This document shows, piece after piece, positions 54,800 to 62,413 of a DNA stretch of 64,000 bases. The position numbers were made by a program, and so were the translations under genes. The stretch's first letter is position 1. The number at the start of each line of letters is the position of its first letter. The stretch is from Flavobacterium ginsenosidimutans (GTDB lineage Bacteria; Bacteroidota; Bacteroidia; Flavobacteriales; Flavobacteriaceae), in the NCBI RefSeq assembly GCF_003254625.1, contig NZ_QJRJ01000070.1, positions 113,449-177,448 on the forward strand, in the 5' to 3' direction. The notes beneath the pieces were generated by a model. That model did not search any database. It saw only the letters and a program-made list of their open reading frames with translations, and was not told the DNA's origin.

Positions 54800-57037
54800 T
54801 TAATTATTGCGTAAATTTCTCCATACTGTAATTCCAGCTCCTCCCCATTTGCCACAAGCCAGAACATCAAGATCGCCATCATTATCAATATCCTGTAGTT
54901 CGATACTGTTTAACTCTGGAACTAGGCATAATGTTTTTGGTGTAAAATTACCTAACTTGTCGTTTAATAAACAGATTATAGAATATTTATAGCTAAAACC
55001 TATATCCTGACTAAATCCATCGGCTAAATCATATTTATTAGCCAGGCATACAATATCATCATAACCGTCTCCATTAACATCACCAACTCTTATTATATCA
55101 ATGCCAAAATCAACAGGAAGAACTTTACTTTGCCATTGTCCATTACTGTATTTTAACCATTTGAGATTGCTGGTTGAATGCATTATACAATCAGATGAAT
55201 TATTATCATCTATTTTTGCTTTATAAATGCCTTTGATAAATTGACCTTCAAACGGACTAGGTTTTTTCTCCCATTTTTCATTTCCCAAATAGTTGAACAA
55301 CGTTTTTGATCTCAGATCGAGTAAATCATCTTTCTTATCCCCATTCACATCCCATAAAGCAATTTCAGGGTACGAATCTTTAGTTTCTGTAACTATAGTT
55401 CTGGTTTTACTGAAAATACCATTTCCAGTATTTTTATAGATATAAAAACCTCGTATTGCATCTGTCCAATAGTTAACAGCCGCATCTTTATTGCCATCAT
55501 TATCATAATCAATAATCTCAAAGTTGATAAGTCTATCTCCCTCGTTATGTATAATCGTAAAATGGTTAAATTTAATATTTCCTTCATTTTTAAACCATCC
55601 AAGTTTACCCTTTTCGCTATCTTCAGAAGATAGTATTAAATCGTTTTTTCCATCATTATCAATATCGACACATTTGAGACTCCCAATTTTAAAAGGACTT
55701 CTTGCTAATTCCAATGTTTTTGAATATTTTCCTTTATGATCTATCAAAATATAGAACAATTCATTGTCATAGTGACCAACAATGTCTTTGGTGCCATTAT
55801 TGTCTAAATCAGTAAAAAGAAAGCCAGAACAATTAGCTTTTACAACCCATGCATTCTTTTCTTTTACAGTTCCATTTTTTTGCTGTAAAACCATGGTGTA
55901 TCGTGGTCTGATATGTTCTCTGTCGCCATCTAAAAACAATATATCTTTTATTTTGTCACCATCAAAATCTTCAAAAACGAATGATTTAGATCCGTTGCTA
56001 TTTGGTAATAAACTTTTCTGGTTTCTGATAAAAGTATTATTTCCTTTATTCTCGGCCCAGAAAACAAAGGTGTATTGGCTTTGTCGCCTAAAATAAGCGA
56101 TATCGAGATCTCCGTCTGAGTCAAAATCTCCAAGCTGAAAATCACTCATTTCAAGAGAACTAATTAGTGTATGTATTTTATCAAAACCGCCTTTACTATT
56201 TCTTTCTATCCAATATATACCAGGTTTTTTATAATCTTCTGAATATACTAAATCAAGATCACCATCTTTATCCATATCAAATAATTTAATATTGTCCATT
56301 CCAGAAGTTGTAATGGAAATGGTTTCTACTAAAACATACTTGTTTCCTTTGAAAGAATAGATTTTTAAAAAGCGCTCATCTTTTTCATTTGAATAGTCTG
56401 GCACCAACAATTCCTGAATTCCATCTTTATTTATATCAAGTCCCAAAACAAAATTTAGATTAGGGAAATATTCAATAAAAGTTTTGAAATAGCTGTATTG
56501 TTGGTTTTTATTGCCGATGTAAGCAATTGGCACCCCTTTCAAACCAGAGATGATAATGTCACAAATACCATCCGAATTAGCATCGTATAAATACAATTTG
56601 GCATACTCAGAAGGGGAATAAGTTATTTTGTTTTTTTGTTCTTTTTTAGAAAAACCTTTCGGGCCATTTATGAAAATTGCTATTTCGCCACTTTTATATA
56701 ACACGACAATGTCTAGATCTTTATCTCCGTCAATATCTTCAACGCTATAGTGTTCATGCTCTTTTCTGCTGTCTCCTATAATCTCCATTTTTTGGTTTTT
56801 ACCATGACCATCGTTAAAATACAAGTATGGAAAAGCTAATACATCTAAATCTCCATCTCGGTCAGCGTCAAAAGTTTTAATGTACCCATATCCGAAACCA
56901 GGCCCGTTAATTATTTCACCATGATCAAAATTTTGAGCAAAACAATTTAGATTGTTATAAAATAAGAAAAAAAACAAAAAATACGCATGGTACTTTGAAT
57001 TATTAGTTAGTTTTAGAAGTGTACAGTTCAAATTCAT
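54800..57037 (-). CDS. Secreted FG-GAP/VCBS repeat protein
   Basis: A 745-residue exported protein. Signal sequence about residues 1-35 with hydrophobic core AYFLFFFLFYNNLNCFAQ. The rest consists of ten or more FG-GAP/VCBS units with calcium-site motifs: FDADRDGDLDVLAF, EDIDGDKDLDIVVLY, GDFDSDGDLDIAYF, IDYDNDGNKDAAVNY, LQDIDNDGDLDVLACG. Such arrays fold as integrin-like propellers. It ends just after the last repeat (GAGITVWRNLRNN), with no sorting domain, unlike its island neighbours. Either it stays periplasmic or its sorting domain has been lost. Function unknown. Confidence 0.88.
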   Translation of the reverse strand: MNLNCTLLKLTNNSKYHAYFLFFFLFYNNLNCFAQNFDHGEIINGPGFGYGYIKTFDADRDGDLDVLAFPYLYFNDGHGKNQKMEIIGDSRKEHEHYSVEDIDGDKDLDIVVLYKSGEIAIFINGPKGFSKKEQKNKITYSPSEYAKLYLYDANSDGICDIIISGLKGVPIAYIGNKNQQYSYFKTFIEYFPNLNFVLGLDINKDGIQELLVPDYSNEKDERFLKIYSFKGNKYVLVETISITTSGMDNIKLFDMDKDGDLDLVYSEDYKKPGIYWIERNSKGGFDKIHTLISSLEMSDFQLGDFDSDGDLDIAYFRRQSQYTFVFWAENKGNNTFIRNQKSLLPNSNGSKSFVFEDFDGDKIKDILFLDGDREHIRPRYTMVLQQKNGTVKEKNAWVVKANCSGFLFTDLDNNGTKDIVGHYDNELFYILIDHKGKYSKTLELARSPFKIGSLKCVDIDNDGKNDLILSSEDSEKGKLGWFKNEGNIKFNHFTIIHNEGDRLINFEIIDYDNDGNKDAAVNYWTDAIRGFYIYKNTGNGIFSKTRTIVTETKDSYPEIALWDVNGDKKDDLLDLRSKTLFNYLGNEKWEKKPSPFEGQFIKGIYKAKIDDNNSSDCIMHSTSNLKWLKYSNGQWQSKVLPVDFGIDIIRVGDVNGDGYDDIVCLANKYDLADGFSQDIGFSYKYSIICLLNDKLGNFTPKTLCLVPELNSIELQDIDNDGDLDVLACGKWGGAGITVWRNLRNN

Positions 57038-57241
57038 GAGTTTATTTTAATGAGTTTATAGTAAGCTATTAATAATATTAGGTTTTCAAATAACTACAAG
57101 CAAATTTATTTATTTTTTATATTTTCTGCTTATGAAGATGTTTTAGTTATGAGCTTAATGCGATAATTTAACACCGAGTTTCAAGTTAAGAACTAAGCTC
57201 TAACTTTATCCTCTGATTCTTATATAAAGAATATTAAAGTT

Positions 57242-57291
57242 TAGAAAACAAAAAAAGCTTCAGATTTCTCTGAAGCTTTTATCGTTGTAGC
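57242..57291. repeat. Island-edge terminator repeat, right copy
   Basis: TAGAAAACAAAAAAAGCTTC, AGATTTCTCTGAAGC, TTTTATCGTTGTAGC. About 46 of 51 aligned positions match the left copy at 41895-41944. The hairpin AAAAGCTTCAGA/TCTGAAGCTTTT is perfect here, so it is also a good terminator. Confidence 0.75.
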
Positions 57292-57315
57292 CCTAACGGG
57301 ATTCGAACCGATGCG
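57286..57315 (-). pseudogene. tRNA 3' remnant (tRNA-Glu-like)
   Basis: On the minus strand CATCGGTTCGAATCCCG then TTAGGGCTAC is a T-arm (GGTTCGAATCC) and an acceptor 3' strand, as at the end of a flavobacterial tRNA-Glu gene. The anticodon and D arms do not follow: the next bases cannot fold as a tRNA, and the T-stem has a C-C mismatch. It is a scar, the kind left when an element integrates at a tRNA 3' end. The rest of 57038-57672 holds no gene. Confidence 0.65.
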
Positions 57316-57449
57316 TTTCGCTGTGGATCTGAGCCTTCTGCTGTAAAGATTTCTTTCTTTCTAAAGATGTCTTCTGATTATGATTTTGACCGGTCACGGT
57401 AAAACTGATTAGGTTAGGGAATTTGTTTAAAAGGACAGGCTGTTTAAAA

Positions 57450-57473
57450 GTTAGTTAGTTAGTTAGTTAGTTA
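57450..57473. repeat. (GTTA)6 microsatellite
   Basis: Six perfect tandem copies of GTTA followed by GTTG, in the gap about 210 bases upstream of the promoter of the NHL-repeat gene. Copy number can vary by slippage. Confidence 0.9.
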
Positions 57474-57685
57474 GTTGTTTTTTCTTTTAGATTATTTTTA
57501 GTTTTTGTTTTGGCCGGTGAGGGGAGAGTTGCTCGGAAGGATGATGTTTATTTAAATGGAAGTATTATTTAGTTGTCTTTTTTCATTTTGTAAACGAAAG
57601 CATAGCTAGATTGTCACGATAATATAACCAGCGTTACTTTTATTTCCATAATCTTTTTATTACGTTTTCGGATTGTTTTTTTTTC

Positions 57686-57693
57686 TATATTTG
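57686..57693 (+). promoter_or_regulatory. Candidate -7 box for the NHL-repeat gene
   Basis: TATATTTG is a perfect TAnnTTTG box, 43 bases upstream of the preferred GTG start at 57736. A TTG at the usual distance is not clear. Its presence inside the longer open frame supports the downstream start. Confidence 0.45.
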
Positions 57694-57735
57694 AGCACAA
57701 ATAAGTTATTTTTTAAAAAATTAAAAAAAATCCAA

Positions 57736-58983
57736 GTGAAAAAAATATTGTTAGGCGCTATTATCTGCTTTATAAATTTGGTGCAAGCTCAAACAGTTAC
57801 TACCATTGCTGGGAGTTCTCGCGGTTTTGCAAATGCGAGCGGGCTTGCGGCAAAATTTAATCAGCCTGATGGTATTTGTGCTGATTCAAAAGGTAATTTA
57901 TATGTGGCTGATTGGGCAAATTATATGATTAGAAAAATTACGCCAGATGGGGTTGTGAGTACCTTTGCAGGATCAACGTATGGTTTTAGTGATGGAATCG
58001 GTATAGAGGCAAAATTCAGGGAGCCTAGAGGAATTTGTATTGATAGCAATGATAATATTTATGTTACGGATCCAGAGGATGATAAAATTAGGAAAATTAC
58101 TTCAGATGGTACGGTAAGCACATATGTTGAAATTGAAAGTCCAATAGGGATTTGTATTGACAGCAAAGGTTATTTATATGTCTCAGATACTAATGTCAGC
58201 AGAATTAATAAAGTTGCACCAGATGGTACAATATCAATTTTTGCCGGTAGTGATCAGGGATTGGCAAACGGTGCTGGTCCCGAAGCCAGATTTTATAATC
58301 CTTTCGGGATGTGCATGGATTCTGCTGGAAATCTTTATGTTGCGGATACAAATAATAATAATATTAGGAAAATTACTCCTGATGCTGTTGTAACAATATT
58401 TGCAGGCTCACCTACCGGAGATACTGGTTCTACAAACGGTGTAGGAACCAATGCAAAATTTAATTATCCATATGGAATTGTGATTGATGAAAATAATATC
58501 TTGTATGTTACTGATAATGGTTATAATAAAATTAGGAAAATTACTCCTGATGGTACTGTTTCTAATTATGCAGGATCATCCTTTGGATTTATAGGAGATT
58601 CAGATGGAATTGGGAGTGATGCAGAATTTTATAACCCGTCAGGAATATGTATTTTAAAAAGTGGTGTAATGTATGTTGCAGATCAAGGAAACCATAGGAT
58701 TAGAAAAATAAACACTACCCTTGGAGTTGATTATAATGAAGTTTCGAATTTACCAATAGCACTTTTCCCGAATCCTACATCAGATGTATTGAATGTTGTT
58801 AGTAATTCTTCGTTAATTGGTTCTAAAATAATTATTACTGATGTATCAGGTAAAACATTGCATACTCAAGAAGTTTCAGATCCGATAGTACTTTTTAATT
58901 TGAGAGATTATAATAAGGGCTTGTATTTTTTGACTCTTTTAAAAGATAATAGTAGAGAGACGCATAAAATTATAGTAAATTAA
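57736..58983 (+). CDS. NHL-repeat propeller with T9SS type A sorting domain
   Basis: A 415-residue exported protein. I place the start at GTG 57736, just before KKILLGAIICFINLVQAQ, a good signal peptide; the frame is open to a TTG at 57673, but a promoter box lies inside that extension. Six NHL repeats follow (for example GICADSKGNLYVADWANYMI, GMCMDSAGNLYVADTNNNNI), enough for one six-bladed propeller. A type A sorting domain is at the end (LPIALFPNPTSDVLNVVS, ending ETHKIIVN). It is expected at the cell surface. Ligand unknown. A terminator lies at 59188-59216. Confidence 0.92.
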   Translation: MKKILLGAIICFINLVQAQTVTTIAGSSRGFANASGLAAKFNQPDGICADSKGNLYVADWANYMIRKITPDGVVSTFAGSTYGFSDGIGIEAKFREPRGICIDSNDNIYVTDPEDDKIRKITSDGTVSTYVEIESPIGICIDSKGYLYVSDTNVSRINKVAPDGTISIFAGSDQGLANGAGPEARFYNPFGMCMDSAGNLYVADTNNNNIRKITPDAVVTIFAGSPTGDTGSTNGVGTNAKFNYPYGIVIDENNILYVTDNGYNKIRKITPDGTVSNYAGSSFGFIGDSDGIGSDAEFYNPSGICILKSGVMYVADQGNHRIRKINTTLGVDYNEVSNLPIALFPNPTSDVLNVVSNSSLIGSKIIITDVSGKTLHTQEVSDPIVLFNLRDYNKGLYFLTLLKDNSRETHKIIVN

Positions 58984-59187
58984 CTGGAATAAAGTTATTT
59001 GCTTTTTCGTGGGACTGGTGAAAAAGCTTGTCTATAACGTATTAGATGTGTTGAGGCTCAATTATTCCATATTGCATTTGCAGATTCACGATTTAAAAGG
59101 CAGTGTTTCAAAGTTAGTGATATGAGATTTAAGATTTAAGATCTCTAACCTTTTGGGATTGAATGAATTTTAAGAATAGACAATTTA

Positions 59188-59216
59188 AAGATGAGCAGTA
59201 GGGCTCATCTTTTTTG
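59188..59216 (+). terminator. Terminator after the NHL-repeat gene
   Basis: AGATGAGC, a short loop and GCTCATCTTTTTT form a 7-8-base stem with a T run. It separates the NHL gene from the truncated toxin frame that starts about 25 bases further on. Confidence 0.85.
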
Positions 59217-59240
59217 TTTTAATATTGCTTTAAATGAACA

Positions 59241-59822
59241 AAATGAATAGAAATCCATAATAGTGTTCCTGAAGGTCAAGGAGAAACAAATGAGACAGGA
59301 GAAGAAGGGATTGATCCTCCAGCTAAGGGACAAAAGGTCAATAATAGAGCTTTTAAATCAGCAAGTGTATTTGCAGCAGCTCTAGTTGCTGATGACGTAA
59401 CGGGATTTGGAGCTGTAGATGATGTTCTTATACCTGTAGGATATGGAGTAGCATCAGGGGGTTGGCTTTATGACAACAGAGCATTAGCTGCTAAACAAGC
59501 TTATGAAATAAACAAGATTTTAGCTAAGAAGATGAAACCCTCAGGTTTTACTTATGAGCTGAGAGTAAATAATGCAGGAGAATATATCGATGTTAGAGGG
59601 AATAAGGTAAATTTAAATGCTAATGATCTTTGGAAATATGGAGAAACCACAGGTACTAGATATTCTCAGTCAGAACTTGATAAGATGGTTCCCGGAGGAG
59701 TACACATGGTGCCAATATATTTTGGTAATCAAGTTGAAATAAAAGTTCAAGAAAAAATTATGATATATGCACATGCTATGTTGCATGCAAGTTTGCCTCC
59801 AGGAAATAAAATATTTAGATAA
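59241..59822 (+). pseudogene. Orphan RHS C-terminal toxin tip (GIY-YIG/Tox-URI-like), start missing
   Basis: An open frame of 193 codons follows an in-frame TGA and has no start codon before the ATG at 59532. It begins HNSVPEGQGETNETGEEGID, then a pre-toxin segment typical of Bacteroidota RHS proteins (AALVADDVTGFGAVDDVLIP, SGGWLYDNRALAAKQAYEIN), then the tip: GFTYELRVNNAGEYIDV, LWKYGETTGTRYSQSELDKM, IKVQEKIMIYAHAML and LPPGNKIFR. The Y...KYGET...R...E order fits a GIY-YIG (URI) nuclease toxin, which is inferred. The shell part of the RHS protein is absent, so it is a displaced cassette. An immunity-like gene starts 7 bases downstream. Confidence 0.75.
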
Positions 59823-59829
59823 AAAAATT

Positions 59830-60228
59830 ATGAAATTTAGTATTGGCCCACAGTTCTCTAGAGAATTCTCTAATGAAGATAGACAAATAGTTAATGATTT
59901 AGCAAATACTTTAAATGAATGCCTAGCTGAAAAGAGATATGTTTTAGAAATAGAGAAGATATACATCGGTATTCTTTGTGTTTCGAAAGGATTTGAATCT
60001 TTTTTTAAAGCAAGACCGTTAAAAATATTAAAAAATGAACCAGCTATTGAGTACGAAATTAAATTAGAGTTTGAATCTTTTTTTCGAGCTAATAAAGAAG
60101 AAAAAATAAAGATTTTAACTGATGAATTCGTGAATCAATCAAAAGAGATTTTGGACGATAAAAAGATTAAAAAATTTGATATAAATACCTTTCTTAATGA
60201 TATTAAAGAATGCTTAAATAAAAATTAG
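59830..60228 (+). CDS. Immunity protein for the orphan toxin tip (Imm44-like)
   Basis: A 132-residue cytosolic protein from the ATG at 59830; further upstream in-frame codons overlap the toxin frame and are ignored. Starts MKFSIGPQFSREFSNEDRQI. A helix, then strands (RYVLEIEKIYIGILCVS; PAIEYEIKLEFESFFRANKE), then a long helix (EEKIKILTDEFVNQSKEIL). This strand-then-helix plan resembles Imm44-type immunity proteins, tentatively. Its intact frame, next to a start-less toxin, fits selection to keep protection against sibling cells. Confidence 0.75.
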   Translation: MKFSIGPQFSREFSNEDRQIVNDLANTLNECLAEKRYVLEIEKIYIGILCVSKGFESFFKARPLKILKNEPAIEYEIKLEFESFFRANKEEKIKILTDEFVNQSKEILDDKKIKKFDINTFLNDIKECLNKN

Positions 60229-60252
60229 AAGTGGTAAAAATGGTTTGACAAA

Positions 60253-60280
60253 GTAAAGGGTGCATTTTTGCACCCTTTAC
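60253..60280. terminator. Hairpin between convergent immunity and relaxase genes
   Basis: GTAAAGGGTGCA, a 4-base loop and TGCACCCTTTAC form a perfect 12-base stem. No strong T run on either side. It probably ends transcripts from both sides. Confidence 0.75.
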
Positions 60281-60284
60281 CATT

Positions 60285-61529
60285 TTAAATCCCCTTATAA
60301 AGTCTCTTTTTCTTTTTATTTTTAAACTGTTTTGAAACATACTCATTTACTTTTTCACCACGAAGAAGTATATCTGTAAGATTTTCTTTTACATACTCTC
60401 TTATTTCAGGATCTTGAAATTTCTCAGAATTATTTGAAATTGAATTCTGGTATTTTTTTTTATGCTTAAGAATGTTCATGGCGCAGCTTTCCTGAATTCC
60501 CTTTGCACTGAATTCTTTCCCCAGACTGCTTCCGTTGAAGACTGATCTGGTTTTAAGGTCAACGTAAGTTATTCCGTAAAGCTGTCCTTCTCTGCTTTTT
60601 CTTAATATCATATGAATGCTTTCTCCTTCCAATATCTTGGATAATTTTTCGGGAGAAAATATGTTTTCACGATAGAAAGCCAGTTTTACGGCATTTTTCA
60701 CATATTTTTTATAAGACTCTTTCTCTGCTTCATTAGTTTTAAATTTTCCTTCCAGAAATTTTAATGTAGGTCTGCTGTAGAATTCGCTGGCTTTTATTGG
60801 AACGCCTATCGGTTTTGAATTCTGGTCAAGTATCTTGTAAAGTAGTCCATTATTTTTAAAAACCCTCGATTCCTCGCTTCCTCTGTCAGCATGAACATTA
60901 TATAGGTTTAAAACAGCATTGAGTTCAGGCAGGCTTGAATATTTGTAATTAAACAACACCTGATTTAAAACTGAATTGATCGCTCTTCTTGACTCTGCTT
61001 TTCCGTATTCGACTCTGCCGACATCTATCGGATTTAACGAAAATTGTTCTTTCTGTTTTCTTCCTTCGGCTTTTACAAGACCGAACATTTCTTCAATTTC
61101 TTTTCGGGCAGGTTCTGATTTTCTGATCCCCAGTAAATGCAGGTCGATTCTTTTCCCGTCTCTCTGAATGTTGTTTGTCACGATATGGCAATGGGGATGA
61201 CCTGCATCGTGATGCTGATACACTAGATAAGGCTGTCTGCCGAATCCCAGTTTTTCCATGTAGGCATCCGCAATTTCAGCCAGTTTTTCTTTCGAATGAT
61301 TCTCCGAAGGATCAAAGTTGAGTGAGATATGCACCGTATTCCGCTTCGCATTCGTATTGAGTTCTGCCAGTTTTAGAAAGCGGTTTAATTTTGAAGTGGA
61401 ATTCAGTTTTTCCAGTTCCAGCGGATAATTAACCGCGCTAATGCATTCCGCTTTTCCGAGCTCAACTTTATTTTCGTTGTAATTCAGAATGCCTCTTATG
61501 GACGAGCTTGTTTTTATCACTGCAACCAT
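60285..61529 (-). CDS. Relaxase/mobilization nuclease (MobB-type, MOBP)
   Basis: A 414-residue DNA-nicking relaxase of the Bacteroidota mobilizable-element type. The N-terminus has a candidate catalytic Tyr in GILNYNENKVELGKAECI, and the HxDxxxPHxH-type metal site is YQHHDAGHPHCHIVTNN (about residues 103-119). The C-terminal 200 residues are basic and helical, with a KNKKKKRLYKGI end. It would cut one strand at oriT and lead it into a recipient using a conjugation channel supplied elsewhere. It overlaps the mobC-like gene upstream by 13 bases, so the pair is coupled. Confidence 0.92.
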   Translation of the reverse strand: MVAVIKTSSSIRGILNYNENKVELGKAECISAVNYPLELEKLNSTSKLNRFLKLAELNTNAKRNTVHISLNFDPSENHSKEKLAEIADAYMEKLGFGRQPYLVYQHHDAGHPHCHIVTNNIQRDGKRIDLHLLGIRKSEPARKEIEEMFGLVKAEGRKQKEQFSLNPIDVGRVEYGKAESRRAINSVLNQVLFNYKYSSLPELNAVLNLYNVHADRGSEESRVFKNNGLLYKILDQNSKPIGVPIKASEFYSRPTLKFLEGKFKTNEAEKESYKKYVKNAVKLAFYRENIFSPEKLSKILEGESIHMILRKSREGQLYGITYVDLKTRSVFNGSSLGKEFSAKGIQESCAMNILKHKKKYQNSISNNSEKFQDPEIREYVKENLTDILLRGEKVNEYVSKQFKNKKKKRLYKGI

Positions 61530-61909
61530 TTTTCTGCTATTTTCTGGGTGTGGCCTGAGACTTCTTCCATTTTATCAAAAAGCCTTTCTCTTTGGATTTC
61601 GAACAGATAAAGATGTCCTTTGAATTCGGGAACTGTTTTGAACGTGTTTATCTTTCTGGCAATCTGATTGATATTATTGCCTATTGCCCTTAATTCGGAA
61701 GTAAGTACAGCTGTCTCTTCCATCAGGTCGTCTAAAGACTGGTTTCTGTAAGTGGCTACAATTGGTTTGTTGAATAAGTGGCTTCTGATGTGGTCACTTA
61801 ATTTTCGGCAGGTGCTTGCTCTGAATCTTTTTTCCAGTTCGGCATACTCCAAAGGAGTGAATCGCAGTCCCACGATTCGTGTTCTGTTTGAATTTTCTCT
61901 TTTCATCAT
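61517..61909 (-). CDS. MobC-type relaxosome accessory protein
   Basis: A 130-residue basic protein, start MMKRENSNRTRIVGLRFTP (a second ATG directly follows the first). The N-terminal part is a ribbon-helix-helix-like DNA-binding unit (VGLRFTPLEYAELEKRFRAS, KLSDHIRSHLF). The C-terminal half has the MobC pattern ELRAIGNNINQIARKIN. MobC proteins bind near oriT and help the relaxase open the strands. Upstream lies the hairpin-rich candidate oriT. Confidence 0.9.
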   Translation of the reverse strand: MMKRENSNRTRIVGLRFTPLEYAELEKRFRASTCRKLSDHIRSHLFNKPIVATYRNQSLDDLMEETAVLTSELRAIGNNINQIARKINTFKTVPEFKGHLYLFEIQRERLFDKMEEVSGHTQKIAEKWLQ

Positions 61910-61949
61910 CTTTCATTTTCATTGTTATCAAACTCTTTGCTTTTAAGTT

Positions 61950-62040
61950 TTTCCACCGCCGAGTTCCGAGGCAATGGGTGGCAAGATAGGCGGTTGTTAA
62001 ACAACCGTTCATCTTGCTGATTGCAGGAACGTGGCAATCT
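61950..62040. other. Candidate oriT with nested hairpins
   Basis: Within 61982-62018 an outer pair (GCAAGAT/ATCTTGC) encloses an inner perfect pair (CGGTTGTT/AACAACCG). A second hairpin follows (GATTGC/GCAATC, 62020-62040). The position just upstream of mobC and the relaxase, with nested inverted repeats, is where oriT lies in mobilizable elements. The nick site cannot be fixed from this sequence. From 62041 to 62413 there is only AT-rich sequence, with no gene that I can see. Confidence 0.6.
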
Positions 62041-62413
62041 TTGGAGATTTTTAAAAGCAGGTTTCTAATTTAGAAAAAATATTTGAATGTATCATGCACA
62101 AAATATGGTCATGATGGCCGTAGACTGTTACAATGAATAAATGCTAAAAAAAAGAAAAAGGGAAAAAAGAAAGCAGTCTGAAATTGGACAGTCAGACAGT
62201 TGAAGTGCTATAAGTCCCGAAGGGCATTTTTTGAGGAACGAAGAAAAATGTTATGTGCACTTCTCTGGATGTGTCCAATACCTTGCTTTTCTTTTTTTCA
62301 TTCTAAAAAATGAAAACTTATATCTTTAATTATTGATTTTGAGATTTTAAAAATACTATTTTAGTTGTTTTATAAATTAACAATAAGCCATTTCACTTAA
62401 AACTAAAAACAGG

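Noticed and set aside
55393..56145. Several short frames inside the FG-GAP gene on both strands
   Set aside because: They are shadows of the real minus-strand gene at 54800-57037, which has continuous FG-GAP units through the region.
57286..57345. Functional tRNA gene
   Set aside because: Only the T-arm and acceptor 3' strand are recognisable. The rest does not fold as a tRNA and the T-stem has a mismatch.
57450..57473. CRISPR-like array
   Set aside because: It is a simple tetranucleotide tandem repeat without spacers. No CRISPR repeat-spacer pattern or cas gene occurs anywhere in the window.
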